A stretch of 64,000 nt of DNA. Source: Pseudomonas protegens (GTDB lineage Bacteria; Pseudomonadota; Gammaproteobacteria; Pseudomonadales; Pseudomonadaceae). Shown here one piece after another: positions 52,105 to 61,000 of the stretch (position 1 is its first letter; every line of letters starts with the position of its first letter). Location of the stretch: positions 682,001-746,000 of the forward strand of contig NZ_CP060201.1 of assembly GCF_013407925.2 (NCBI RefSeq), read 5' to 3'. A model generated the notes under the pieces. The model was not told the DNA's origin, did no database searches, and saw nothing but the letters and a program-made list of their open reading frames with translations. The position numbers were made by a program, and so were the translations under genes.

Positions 52105-52518
52105 GGCTGCGGTTGGGACGGCGAAGACGCCACTGGCCCGGGCCACTTCACGCTCGCCGACTCGCAGCACCACGGTGGCAAAGGCCATCTGCCGGCCGCG
52201 CTTGGCATGCTCCAGACGCACCTCGATCCATTCCCCGACCTGCACCGCACCCAGGTAGTCGAGGGTCATGCTGGCGGTGATCAGCGGCAACGGCGGCTCG
52301 CTGGAGAACGCCATGGCGTAGCCCATGCCGATGTCCGCCAGGGTGGCGATGATGCCGCCATGCACCGTACCCCGGCCGTTGGCGTGGCGGGTGTCGGCGC
52401 GCAGGCCGAGGCACAGTTCACGGCCACTGCCACGCCCATAGACCGGGCCGATCAGCTCCAGCAGCGGGCTGCTGCGGGGCAAGGGACTGAAGCCCTGGGG
52501 GATGTCCGATTGGCTCAT
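52099..52518 (-). CDS. PaaI-family hotdog thioesterase
   Basis: 139 residues from MSQSDIP with an AAGGAG site; the longer frame to 52602 lacks one. The hotdog signature is NGRGTVHGGIIATLADIGMGYAMAFSSE, followed by the strand-rich LPLITASMTLDYLGAVQVGEWIEVRLEHAKRGRQMAFATVVL. It hydrolyses an acyl-CoA, substrate unknown. The HGG motif is that of PaaI/YbgC-type medium- to aryl-acyl thioesterases. It ends in the terminal repeat of element copy A, which supplies its TAG stop. Confidence 0.83.
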   Translation of the reverse strand: MSQSDIPQGFSPLPRSSPLLELIGPVYGRGSGRELCLGLRADTRHANGRGTVHGGIIATLADIGMGYAMAFSSEPPLPLITASMTLDYLGAVQVGEWIEVRLEHAKRGRQMAFATVVLRVGEREVARASGVFAVPTAAL

Positions 52519-52715
52519 GAGGCTCTCCTTGAACCGCTGGGTGACAGAGGGTTGCCCAGGACGACAGGTGTAGCCCTGATTGACCACGATGCCTATGAGC
52601 ATCAGCCAGGCAAATTGGCGAAAATAAGTTGCGCCGCGATCGTGGTGATCCTGGGAACAGCAGTAAGATGCGCACCTGCGCCCTAGCCGCAGTTTCAGGT
52701 ACTCAAGGAGCCCCC

Positions 52716-53513
52716 ATGCAACATCAGGACGATCACCCTTCCATCCCCCGCCGACTGGCCTTTGCCCTGCTGGGCGCCCTGGCCCTCAGCGCCTGCTCCC
52801 CCAGTGATCACAACAGCTCCGCGGTGGCCCTCGGCGGCGCCCAGGGCAAGGCTGGCGCCCTGCTGGCCTACGAACACGAACTGACCCTGTCCCTGCCCGC
52901 CGAACAGATCGGCCCGCACCTGGAACAAACCCGCGAGTCCTGCGAAAAAGCCCAGTTCGGCCCCTGCAACATCCTGCTTCTGGAACAGAGCAAGTACCGC
53001 GCTCGGGTGGTGTTGCGAATCGCCCCGGACGGTGTCGAACCCATCGTCAAGCAGGCGTCCGAAGGGGCCGAACTGGGCGAGCGGGTCACCAGCGCCGAAG
53101 ACCTGGCCGACGCCGTGGCCGATGTGCAACGCCAGCAACAGCGACTCAAGGCCCAGCAACAGCGCCTGGATGAACTGGCGGCGCGCAAGGACATCGGCGT
53201 CAGCGACCTGATCGCCCTGAGCAAGGAGCAGGCAGGCATCGAGAATGACCTGCAGGCCCTGGCCCAGACAGCTGCCGGACACCAGCGTCGCCTGGACACC
53301 AACCGCCTGACCCTGAACTTCCTGCCCAGTGACGGCGCAGAACGCGGTTCAAGCCTCAAGCGCGCCCTGCGCGACCTGCCGGACAACCTGGCCGAGGGCA
53401 CTGCCGCAGCCCTGGAGAAAGGCAGCCAGGCCCTGCCCTTCGTGATCCTGGCCTTCCCGCTGGCACTGCTGTGGGTCTGGCTATGGCGCAAGTTCGTGCG
53501 TCGCCGCCCCTGA
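52716..53513 (+). CDS. DUF4349 lipoprotein
   Basis: 265 residues from MQHQDDHPS (AAGGAG site). A lipoprotein signal (LALLGALALSAC-like, with lipobox LSAC at about 22-25) is followed by a DUF4349 domain. That domain is a beta strand region (YEHELTLSLPAEQIGPHLEQTRESC), then a coiled coil (QRQQQRLKAQQQRLDELAARKDIG). The protein ends in a membrane helix (FVILAFPLALLWVWLWRKFV) and a basic tail. It is anchored at both ends, so it may bridge or sense the envelope. The function is unknown. A GC-rich hairpin (53522-53537) follows. Confidence 0.8.
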   Translation: MQHQDDHPSIPRRLAFALLGALALSACSPSDHNSSAVALGGAQGKAGALLAYEHELTLSLPAEQIGPHLEQTRESCEKAQFGPCNILLLEQSKYRARVVLRIAPDGVEPIVKQASEGAELGERVTSAEDLADAVADVQRQQQRLKAQQQRLDELAARKDIGVSDLIALSKEQAGIENDLQALAQTAAGHQRRLDTNRLTLNFLPSDGAERGSSLKRALRDLPDNLAEGTAAALEKGSQALPFVILAFPLALLWVWLWRKFVRRRP

Positions 53514-53536
53514 GTTTTGCAGCGCCCTTGCGGGCG

Positions 53537-53561
53537 CCTTCGCTGGCAAGCCAGCGCCTAC
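53537..53561. repeat. REP element containing the stop codon of the HisRS-like gene
   Basis: CCTTCGCTGGCAAGCCAGCG followed by CCTAC. Its end overlaps the HisRS-like gene and provides its TAG stop (53558-53560, minus strand). Confidence 0.85.
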
Positions 53562-54194
53562 GGCTGGGGTTGCAGCGCCAGTTGCAGGCGCTCCAGGCCA
53601 ATGCCGAAGCCGGCACCTTCACGGTAGGCGCCGGCACCCACCACTTGCTGTTGCGCGCCCAACTGCGGGCAACGCACCTCGAAACCTTCGCCATTGAGGT
53701 AGTAGGTCAGGCCGCGCTTGACCCCGAGGTTGAGCTCGTACTCCAGGCCCAGGGCATCCAGAAAGCCAACGCACAGTTCCCGCGCGCGCTCCAGTGCCTG
53801 CAAGGGTTCGGGCCCCAGTATCTCCAGGCCCAACTGGGTGAATTCTCGATACCGCCCGGCTTGCGGGCGCTCGTAGCGATAGCAGCGGGCAACATAGAAG
53901 AACGCCGCCTGTTCGCGCCCCGCCAGCAGTTCGCGGGCGGTTTCCTGAAACAACGCAGTGGCTTCCGGAATCAGGCAGCAGGGCCGTCCGGCCTTGTCGT
54001 TGAAGGCCCACATCTGGCCGATGACTTCACTGCCGCCGGCCTTTTCGATAAAGGTGTCCTGGCCCCACAGCGCCGGGACTATGACTTCTTCAGCACCCGC
54101 TTCGATGAAGCCAGCTCCGGAAGCGTCCTTCCAGGGTGCGCAGGGCGGCAGCTTGCGGGCCGGTGATCATTCGAGTGCCACGGAGCATGGTCAT
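53558..54194 (-). pseudogene. Histidyl-tRNA synthetase-like paralog, frameshifted
   Basis: Two frames together make one protein. From the ATG at 54194 (AGAGGA site) the text reads MTMLRGTRMITGPQAAALRTLEGRF and then fails into a stop at 54090. From about 54105 the next frame reads AGFIEAGAEEVIVPALWGQDTFIEKAGG and continues to the stop at 53558. It holds class II synthetase-like motifs: the LIPEATALFQ, CYRYERPQAGRYREFTQLGLEILG and GFGIGLERLQLAL (motif 3) segments. A two-base deletion (or one-base insertion) near 54105-54115 explains the break. Truncated HisS/HisZ-type paralogs of about 210 residues occur in some bacteria. Here the gene is preceded by a histidine leader, so it was under histidine control. 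Confidence 0.72.
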
Positions 54195-54223
54195 GGGTGT
54201 TTCCTCTTGGTTTTTGACAGGCA

Positions 54224-54252
54224 ATAAAAAAGGCGCCTTGCAGGGCGCCTTT
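54224..54252 (-). terminator. Attenuator terminator upstream of the HisRS-like gene
   Basis: AAAGGCGCC (54229-54237) and GGCGCCTTT (54244-54252) form a nine-base stem with a six-base loop. On the minus strand it is followed by six T. It lies between the histidine-rich leader frame and the HisRS-like ATG, as an attenuator should. Confidence 0.75.
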
Positions 54253-54271
54253 GGTTTTTTTTCATCGACGG

Positions 54272-54382
54272 TCAGTGATCGCGTTCTCTCGATAACTGAC
54301 GGCTCGACGCGCACAAGCGACCACGGCCCCTGAAATGAGGTCGATGGTGATGAAGGCGGGAGTCGAGGCGGAAAAAATTCAT
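54272..54382 (-). CDS. Histidine-rich leader peptide (transcription attenuation)
   Basis: 36 residues from the ATG at 54382 with AGGA seven bases before it. The frame begins MNFFRLDSRLHHHRPHF: four His codons within six codons. It is followed about 20 bases later by an intrinsic terminator and then the HisRS-like gene. This is the layout of a his-type attenuator, where ribosome stalling at His codons during histidine or charged His-tRNA shortage would prevent terminator formation. The alternative antiterminator pairing was not worked out. A second, overlapping frame from 54389 has no such codon run. Confidence 0.65.
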   Translation of the reverse strand: MNFFRLDSRLHHHRPHFRGRGRLCASSRQLSRERDH

Positions 54383-54483
54383 GGCGCATCCTGCCACGCG
54401 GCCCAAGTGCCTGACAAGCGGCTCAATCATCCGGCACTCGCCGGCGAAGAGGCCTGTGAGTCCTGCTGCGCTCTCAAGGGCGT

Positions 54484-54618
54484 CTTCGCTGGCAAGCCAG
54501 TTCCTACGGCAGGCAGGTACACCTCAGCGCCCAACCGTAGGAGCCGGCTTGCCGGCGAACAAGGCCGCAAGCCTTGCATCGCCCTGACGGACGCCTTCGC
54601 TGGCCAGCCAGCTCCTAC
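54484..54618. repeat. Cluster of REP elements upstream of DUF1615 gene end
   Basis: Copies lie at 54484-54507, 54537-54559 (inverted, GTAGGAGCCGGCTTGCCGG core) and 54595-54618. They fill the gap between the leader peptide start and the DUF1615 stop. Confidence 0.85.
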
Positions 54619-54637
54619 AACGGGCAGGCCCTTGGGG

Positions 54638-55729
54638 TTACAGCGGCCGTTGCAGGCAGCGCTGGTAGCGCTCGTCCACGCGTTTGGCGAACCAGGCGGT
54701 GGTCAGTTGGCGGGTGATCTTCGGGCTCTTGAGTTCGATGCCCGGCAGTTGCTGGCGCGGCACGGGCCGGCCCGCCGCTCGATCGGCCAGGGCAAACACC
54801 TGGCGGTACAGCTCGGTCTGTGCAAAGGCCTGGCTGTCGCCCTTTTCCAGTTGGGCGCGGATCTGCGGGTTGCGCAGCCCCAGCTGTTTGCCCAGGCTGC
54901 GCACCGCCAGTTCGGTGCTGCCAGGCAGGAGCGAGTCGTAGCGGATCAGGTCGCCATCCAGCGCCAGCTTGATCCCACTGAAGCGGCTGACCGCAGCCTG
55001 GAAGGCAGCGTTGCGGCTGGCGTACCAGCCGGCGTTGAAGTCGGCAAAACGGTACAGGGGCTGCGGGTAGTCCACCGGATAGCCCAACAGGTGGGCTATG
55101 CCGAAGTACAGGCCGCCACGGCGACTGAAGACTTCATGGCGAATGGTGCCCTGCACCGGGTAGGGATAGCCCTGGGCATGCTGCTGGGCAAACTCGATGC
55201 TGACCTGCATCGGCCCGCCGGTATGCACCGGGTTGAAGCCGCCAAACAGGGTCTGGCCCAGGGGCACCATGCCGATGAAGTCATCGAAGATCGCGCTCAA
55301 TTCCTTCTCGCTGCGGGCCTTGGCCAGACGCTGGCTGTAGGACTGGCCGTCCGGGCCGCGCACTTGCAGAGCGGCACTCACCAGCAGCGCCGGTACATGC
55401 ACCTTGGCCGCGCGGCGGTCGATCTCTTCCCGGGCAATGCGCCCCAGGCCTGGCACTGTCGGGTCGACCTGGAACGTGGATTCCTGTTCGGTCACCGCCA
55501 GCACCGCGCACAGGTTGCTCTGGCTCGGCTCAAGGCCCTGGGCGCTGAAGGCCACCTGGATATCCCGGGCCCAGCCCGGGCGGTCGCTGACCTGGGCTGG
55601 CAGCAGGCGCAGGATCCGCGCCTGGGTCTGCTCCGGGGTCAGCGTCGGCGCCTGGGGACCGCGCGGGCTGGCGCAACCGGCCAGCAGCGACAGGCCCAGG
55701 AGGCAACTGAGAAGACGGTGGGAAATCAT
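54638..55729 (-). CDS. DUF1615 lipoprotein
   Basis: 363 residues from MISHRLLSC (GGAG site). The lipoprotein signal is LLSCLLGLSLLAGC, with lipid attachment at the last Cys. The domain contains LCAVLAVTEQESTFQVDPTVPGLGRIAREEID, a lysozyme-like GLxxxVxxxESxF pattern with a possible catalytic Glu. GGFNPVHTGGPMQVSIEFAQQHA and RGGLYFGIAHLLGYPVDY follow. It is probably an outer-membrane or periplasmic protein acting on peptidoglycan. The transglycosylase-like reading of the EQES segment is inference. The longer frame to 55795 lacks a ribosome site. Confidence 0.78.
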   Translation of the reverse strand: MISHRLLSCLLGLSLLAGCASPRGPQAPTLTPEQTQARILRLLPAQVSDRPGWARDIQVAFSAQGLEPSQSNLCAVLAVTEQESTFQVDPTVPGLGRIAREEIDRRAAKVHVPALLVSAALQVRGPDGQSYSQRLAKARSEKELSAIFDDFIGMVPLGQTLFGGFNPVHTGGPMQVSIEFAQQHAQGYPYPVQGTIRHEVFSRRGGLYFGIAHLLGYPVDYPQPLYRFADFNAGWYASRNAAFQAAVSRFSGIKLALDGDLIRYDSLLPGSTELAVRSLGKQLGLRNPQIRAQLEKGDSQAFAQTELYRQVFALADRAAGRPVPRQQLPGIELKSPKITRQLTTAWFAKRVDERYQRCLQRPL

Positions 55730-55824
55730 GGGACTCCGCGAGATGGCTGTGCGAGGACTGTGCAAGTAAAGCAGCGGCACGAGGCGTTCGACCAAGGAAT
55801 GCCAGCGCTGTTCCCGCCACGCCC

Positions 55825-55960
55825 CTGTAGCCGCTGCCGCAGGCTGCGAACGGCCCGTAGGGACGCAGGGTTCTCAGGATCGATAGCGGTTTGGCTGGGG
55901 ATTGCCAGGCAAGGTCCTGCGGACCTTCGCGCAGCTTCGCAGGCTCAGCAGCGGCTACAG
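55825..55960. repeat. 136-bp dispersed palindromic-ended element, copy B
   Basis: Same length and 13-bp inverted ends as copy A (51969-52104), with about six substitutions and the same orientation. It lies between the starts of the DUF1615 gene and the LysE gene. Internal text GTCCTGCGGACC is itself palindromic. Confidence 0.9.
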
Positions 55961-56032
55961 ACTAAAATCCTTCTATTGACGGTGTGGCTGGGTGTACTTT
56001 GATGACCCCGCCCTCAATGGAGTGACACCCGG

Positions 56033-56647
56033 ATGCTGACCCTGGATTTTCTGCTCACCAGTCTGATCGTCGTGCTGATTCCCGGCAGCGGCGTGATCCT
56101 GACCATTTCCACCGCCCTGGTGGCCGGCAAGCGCGCCAGCCTGTTCACCGCCATCGGCTGCACCGCCGGGATCGTCCCCCACCTGCTGGCCTCGATCCTC
56201 GGCCTGTCGGCGATCCTGCACACCAGCGCCCTGGCCTTCCAGGGCCTGAAGTTCGCCGGGGTCGCCTACCTGCTGTACCTGGCCTATGCCACCTGGCGTG
56301 ATCGCTCGGCCTTTGCGGTGGACAGCAACACGGTGAGCCACGGCGCCGGCGCGCTGATGCTCAAGGCCTGCCTGCTGAATATCCTCAACCCCAAGCTGAC
56401 CATTTTCTTCCTGGCCTTCCTGCCCCAGTTCATCGCCCATGACGGCAGCGACCCGATCCCGCAGATGCTGCTCTTGAGCGGCGTGTTCATGGCCATGACC
56501 TTCTTCGTGTTCGTGCTCTACGGCCTGCTGGCCAATCTGTTCCGCACTGCGGTGATCGAGTCGCCCAAGGTGCAGAACTGGTTGCGCCGCAGCTTTGCCG
56601 CGAGCTTTGCGGGACTGGGCCTGAACCTGGCCTTCGCCCAGCGTTGA
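56033..56647 (+). CDS. LysE/RhtB-family amino-acid exporter
   Basis: 204 residues with five or six membrane helices. The N-terminal motif is LIPGSGVILTISTALVAGKRASL, the family hallmark P-G-P/S near the first helix. The C-terminal half has LNPKLTIFFLAFLPQFI, the conserved central motif. It probably exports an amino acid such as homoserine, threonine or a derivative. The substrate is unknown. Confidence 0.85.
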   Translation: MLTLDFLLTSLIVVLIPGSGVILTISTALVAGKRASLFTAIGCTAGIVPHLLASILGLSAILHTSALAFQGLKFAGVAYLLYLAYATWRDRSAFAVDSNTVSHGAGALMLKACLLNILNPKLTIFFLAFLPQFIAHDGSDPIPQMLLLSGVFMAMTFFVFVLYGLLANLFRTAVIESPKVQNWLRRSFAASFAGLGLNLAFAQR

Positions 56648-56710
56648 CCCCGCGGCAGGCGCCGCCCGCAGCCAGAGGCATGACGTTGATCTCCTAACGA
56701 GGGCAAACAC

Positions 56711-58261
56711 ATGAACTGCAGCGACGTACTGATCATCGGCGCCGGCCCCACCGGCCTGGTGCTGGCGCTATGGCTGCGCCAGCAGGGGGTCAAGGTACGG
56801 ATCATCGACAAGACCTCGGGCCCGGGCAGCACTTCCCGGGCCCTGGCGGTACAGGCCCGGACCCTGGAGCTGTACCGCCAGCTGGACCTGACCCAGGCCA
56901 TCGTCGAACGCGGCCACCACGTGCCGGCGGTCAACCTCTGGGTCCGCGGCGAGCGGGCCGCGCAACTGCCGTTCAACGCCATCGGCGAAGACCTGACGCC
57001 CTACCCCTTCCTGCAGATCTTTCCCCAGGACGAGCACGAGCAACTGCTGATCGAGCGCCTGGAACTGCTGGGCGTGCGCATCGAGCGGGGCACCGAACTG
57101 CTGGCCTTCACCGACCACGGCCACCTGATCAACGCCCGCCTGCGTGGCCCCGACGGCCGCGAGGAACACTGCCAGGCCTTCTACCTGGCCGGCTGCGACG
57201 GCGCCCGCTCCACGGTGCGCAAGACCCTGGGCACGGGGTTCCCCGGTGGCACCTACCAGCAGGTGTTCTACGTCGCCGATGTCGAGGCCGACGGCCCGAG
57301 CATCGACGGTCAATTGCACGTGGACCTGGACGACGCCGACTTTCTTGCGGTATTTCCCCTGGCCCACAGCGGCCGTGCGCGCCTGATCGGCACCGTGCGT
57401 GACGAGCGCGCCGAGCACCCGGAAAACCTGCGTTTCGAAGACGTCAGCCAGCGCGCCATGCATCAGCTCAAGGTCAACGTCACCCAAGTCAACTGGTTCT
57501 CCACCTACAAGGTGCACCACCGGGTGGCCGAGCAGTTTCGCCTGGGCCGGGTGTTTCTCCTGGGGGATGCCGCCCACGTGCACAGCCCCGCCGGCGGCCA
57601 GGGCATGAACACCGGGATCGGCGACGCCATCAACCTGGCCTGGAAACTGGCGGCGGTGCTCAGCGGCAAGAGCGCCGAAAGCCTGCTGGACAGCTATGAA
57701 ATCGAACGCATGGAGTTTGCCCGGCGCCTGGTGGCCACCACCGACCGGGTGTTCAGCTTCGCCACCGCCGACGGCCCGGTCGCCTACCTGGTACGCACCC
57801 GCCTGGCGCCCCTGCTGCTGCCGAAAATCGCCGCCTTCGACAGTGCCCGGGAATTTCTCTTTCGCACCGTGTCGCAGATCACCCTCAACTACCGGGGCAT
57901 GCCCCTGAGCGCCGGCGGCGTTGGCCCGGTGCACGGCGGCGACCGCCTGCCCTGGGTCCGCGACGGCGAGCATGACAACTTCGACAGCCTCGATTATCTG
58001 GGCTGGCAGGTGCACGTCTATGGCGTCACCAGCAACGCGGTGCAGGACTGGTGCGCCGAACACCGGGTGCCGTTGCGGATCTTCGACTGGCGCTCGGCCC
58101 ACGCCCGCGCGGGGCTGGCGCGCAACGCCCTGTACCTGCTGCGCCCGGACACCTACGTGGCCCTGGCCGAACGTTCGGCCGATCCGCGGGTGCTGGAGCG
58201 CTATTTCCGCGAGCGCGAGATCTCCCCGCAGAACAGCCCGGCCGCCGTCAAACCGCGCTGA
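56711..58261 (+). CDS. FAD-dependent aromatic-ring monooxygenase (class A)
   Basis: 516 residues. The FAD Rossmann motif is IGAGPTGLVLALWLRQQG (about 9-26), with RALAVQARTLELYRQLDL next. The second FAD motif GDAAHVHSPAGGQGMNTGIGDAINLAWKL (about 290-318) is textbook, and DG (LAGCDGARSTVRK) lies near 160. These are the three class A hydroxylase fingerprints. The C-terminal thioredoxin-like part (about 400-510) is like PheA/MhpA and RdmE enzymes. It hydroxylates an aromatic or polyketide substrate using NAD(P)H and O2. The exact substrate cannot be assigned. It lies 63 bases after the LysE gene and may share its transcript. Confidence 0.82.
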   Translation: MNCSDVLIIGAGPTGLVLALWLRQQGVKVRIIDKTSGPGSTSRALAVQARTLELYRQLDLTQAIVERGHHVPAVNLWVRGERAAQLPFNAIGEDLTPYPFLQIFPQDEHEQLLIERLELLGVRIERGTELLAFTDHGHLINARLRGPDGREEHCQAFYLAGCDGARSTVRKTLGTGFPGGTYQQVFYVADVEADGPSIDGQLHVDLDDADFLAVFPLAHSGRARLIGTVRDERAEHPENLRFEDVSQRAMHQLKVNVTQVNWFSTYKVHHRVAEQFRLGRVFLLGDAAHVHSPAGGQGMNTGIGDAINLAWKLAAVLSGKSAESLLDSYEIERMEFARRLVATTDRVFSFATADGPVAYLVRTRLAPLLLPKIAAFDSAREFLFRTVSQITLNYRGMPLSAGGVGPVHGGDRLPWVRDGEHDNFDSLDYLGWQVHVYGVTSNAVQDWCAEHRVPLRIFDWRSAHARAGLARNALYLLRPDTYVALAERSADPRVLERYFREREISPQNSPAAVKPR

Positions 58262-58422
58262 TCCGCGCTCGGCGCACTGCGCAGCCGGGGCCGGGCATCG
58301 GGTTGCACGTGCATGGGCGCCGGCCCCCTAGCCGCGGTTGCGCCGCGTCAGGGCTGCGCTCGACGCCGCGCCGCCCACGGCTGAAGCGTTCGCGCAGAAA
58401 GCCTGCGCGAACGCCAGGGCCC

Positions 58423-60897
58423 TTAGAATTCGGCCTTGACCGACAGGGTGAAGTTGCGCGGATCGCCGTAGAAGTTGCCGAAGCCTTCAGTGCCGATGGT
58501 GGTGTAGTAGCGCTTGTCCAGCAGGTTGTTGCCGTTGAGCGCCAGGGACCAGGTGTCGTCGATGCGATAGCCGATGCGCCCGTTCCAGATCGCATAGCCG
58601 GCCTGGCTGATGTGCTTGCCGCTGGTGGGCGAGACCCGGTAGTTGTCGCTCTGGGCGTTGACCCCAGCCCCCACATTGAAGCGCTCCAGGGCACCGCCCA
58701 ACTGGTAATCGCCCCAGACCCGCAGCAGGTGTCGCGGCACATAGCTGTTGTACGCCAAACCGTCGTTGTGGCTGTCGGCATCTTCCAGGATCTTGGTCTG
58801 GGTGTAGGTGTAGCCGGCCAGCAGTTGCAGGCGTTCGATCACCTCGCCGCTGACTTCGGCTTCAACGCCCTGGGCGCGGACCTTGCCCGAGTTCAGCGAG
58901 CAGGTGCTGTCCGGGCAGACCGGGTTGTCCTGCTGCGCATCCTCCTGAAGGGTGCGGAACAGGCTGAAGGCGCTGTTCAGGCGGCCGTCGAACCACTCGC
59001 CCTTGATCCCCAGCTCATAGCTCTTGCCCACCAGCGGCTTGAGAGACGCACCGTCCAGGGTCCGATAGCTGCCCTGGGGGGTGAAGATGCTGGAGTAGCT
59101 GGCATAGGCCGTGAGGTTGTCGTTGAGGTCGTACAGCACCCCGGCGAACGGCGTGACCTCGCCGGTTTCCTTGGAACGGGCACTGCTGGGGGTGCGGGTA
59201 TCGCGCCAGTAGGCCACGGAATCGTTCTGCGACTTGTACCAACTGACCCGGCTGCCCATGACCAGGGTCAGCGGGTCGGCGAGTTTCAGGCGCAGGGTGG
59301 AATACAGCCCTTGCTGCTGGATCCGCAGATCGGATGGGCCGCCCCGGGTGGAGTTGCTTTCGTAGTAGCTGGCATCGGGCTTGGGCAGGTGGTGATCGGG
59401 GTCCAGCACGTTCTGCCGCTGCGGCAAGCCGGTCACGGCGTAGAAGTCGTCCTTGATCGAACGGCTGGCGTTGGCGCCGAATATCAGTTCGTGCTCCTGG
59501 CCAAAGGCCTGGAAGTGGCCGTCGACATAGGCGTCGAAGCCGTAGTCCACCTGATCGTAGTCATAGATGCTGCCCAGCATCAGGGTGCTGGAGCGGCTGG
59601 CACCCACCGGCACCGAACCGCTGGGGAAGGCGTACTCGACGTCCTGGGTGTTGCGGCTGTAGACCCCGGCCACCTTCAGCGCCCAGTCATCGTTGAGCTG
59701 CTGGCGCAGGTCGGCGAAATAGGTCGCGCGCTTGCTGCGCGAGTTGTTCCAGGCGGTGTTCAGGCAGGTGGAACGGCCGAGCTTGAGGTCGCTGCCGTCG
59801 CTGTAGCGCGGCAGGCCGCCCCAGCACGGGCGCGAATCAACATCTTCATAGGCCATGCCCAGGCCCAGGGTGGTGTCATCACTGAGGTCGAAATCCAGGG
59901 CGCCGTAGTAGACCTGATCCTTGCGCTCCCCCAGGTCGTAGAAGTACTGCCGGGTCTGCTGAGTCACCACCGCCCGGCCGCGGACGGTGCCGGCATCGTT
60001 CAACGGCCCGCCGGTGTCCACCTGGGCCCGGTAGTTGTCCCAGCTGCCGGCGGACATCGTCAGTTCGGTGTGGGGCGTGGCCTGGCCGCGCTTGCGCACG
60101 AAGTTCACCGAGCCGGCGGTGCCGCCCGCGCCCTTGAGCATGCCGGCGGCGCCGCGCAGGATCTCCACCCGGTCATAGAAGGCCATGTCGCTGCTGAAGC
60201 TGTCGGCCTGCACGTAGCTGCTGCCCATGTCCAGGGGCACGCCGTCGTACTGGTACTGGCCGGTCATGCGAAAACCCCGGGAGTAGAAATACTTGCCGCC
60301 CATGGGCGAGTCGTAGAGGGTGATGCCCGGGGTCTTTTCCATCACCTGGTCGATGGTGTTGAGGTTCTGGTCATCGAGCATCTTGCGGGTGATCACGGTC
60401 ACCGACTGCGGGGTTTCCTTCAACGAGTGCTGGCCCTTGCCGATGGTCACCGCGCCGGTGGTGTAGGAACCGGAATACTCGGTGGTGGCCCCCAGCTCCT
60501 GGCCCTGCACCTGGGTGGCGCCCAGCTCCAGAGCGCCGCTGCCCTGGGGCACGGGGCGCAGCACATAGCTGCCATTGCTTTGCGGCTCGGCCTGCCAGCC
60601 GCTGCCGGCAAGAATCCGCGCAAAGCCTTCCTGTACCCCGTATTCACCCTTGAGCCCCGCCGAACGCAGGCCGGCGGTCTGCCGGGCATCGAAGGAAATG
60701 GCCGCGCCGGCTGCGCTGGCGTAACGGCTCAGCACCTCGGTCAGGTCACCGCCGGCAATGTCGAAGCGGCGCACCGCCGTCTGTTCGCTGGCCGCCACCG
60801 CGGTCAACGGCAGCAGCGCCGCGCCATACACCGCCAGCGCGCCCCAGAGCCCGAGCTTGATGGCCTGGGCCAACTTCGACTTGTGAACTTCAGACAT
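58423..60897 (-). CDS. TonB-dependent siderophore receptor with STN signalling domain
   Basis: 824 residues. The signal peptide is about 1-36 (LLPLTAVAA). An N-terminal STN domain (about 43-115, FDIAGGDLTEVLSRYASAAG) talks to the FecR-type partner. The plug has SLKETPQSVTVITRKMLDDQNLNTIDQVM. The 22-strand barrel ends in the aromatic LSVKAEF. PTSGKHISQAGYAIWNGRIGY and LALNGNNLLDKRYYTTIG are typical of FpvA/FhuE-like receptors. It imports an iron-siderophore, identity unknown. It is downstream of fecI-fecR on the same strand. The promoter region (60898-61000) is A+T-rich. Confidence 0.87.
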   Translation of the reverse strand: MSEVHKSKLAQAIKLGLWGALAVYGAALLPLTAVAASEQTAVRRFDIAGGDLTEVLSRYASAAGAAISFDARQTAGLRSAGLKGEYGVQEGFARILAGSGWQAEPQSNGSYVLRPVPQGSGALELGATQVQGQELGATTEYSGSYTTGAVTIGKGQHSLKETPQSVTVITRKMLDDQNLNTIDQVMEKTPGITLYDSPMGGKYFYSRGFRMTGQYQYDGVPLDMGSSYVQADSFSSDMAFYDRVEILRGAAGMLKGAGGTAGSVNFVRKRGQATPHTELTMSAGSWDNYRAQVDTGGPLNDAGTVRGRAVVTQQTRQYFYDLGERKDQVYYGALDFDLSDDTTLGLGMAYEDVDSRPCWGGLPRYSDGSDLKLGRSTCLNTAWNNSRSKRATYFADLRQQLNDDWALKVAGVYSRNTQDVEYAFPSGSVPVGASRSSTLMLGSIYDYDQVDYGFDAYVDGHFQAFGQEHELIFGANASRSIKDDFYAVTGLPQRQNVLDPDHHLPKPDASYYESNSTRGGPSDLRIQQQGLYSTLRLKLADPLTLVMGSRVSWYKSQNDSVAYWRDTRTPSSARSKETGEVTPFAGVLYDLNDNLTAYASYSSIFTPQGSYRTLDGASLKPLVGKSYELGIKGEWFDGRLNSAFSLFRTLQEDAQQDNPVCPDSTCSLNSGKVRAQGVEAEVSGEVIERLQLLAGYTYTQTKILEDADSHNDGLAYNSYVPRHLLRVWGDYQLGGALERFNVGAGVNAQSDNYRVSPTSGKHISQAGYAIWNGRIGYRIDDTWSLALNGNNLLDKRYYTTIGTEGFGNFYGDPRNFTLSVKAEF

Positions 60898-61000
60898 GCT
60901 TTGCCTTCCCCCGATCTTGAAAATGAATCCACTGGGGGATGAGCCGGATCAGAATGGGCAAAAGTGCAAAGACCGGAATAATTATTTTTACCATTTGGTT

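Noticed and set aside
58051..60942. 963-codon plus-strand frame opposite the TonB-dependent receptor
   Set aside because: Low-complexity Gly/Ala/Val/His text with no domains; the receptor on the minus strand explains the region.
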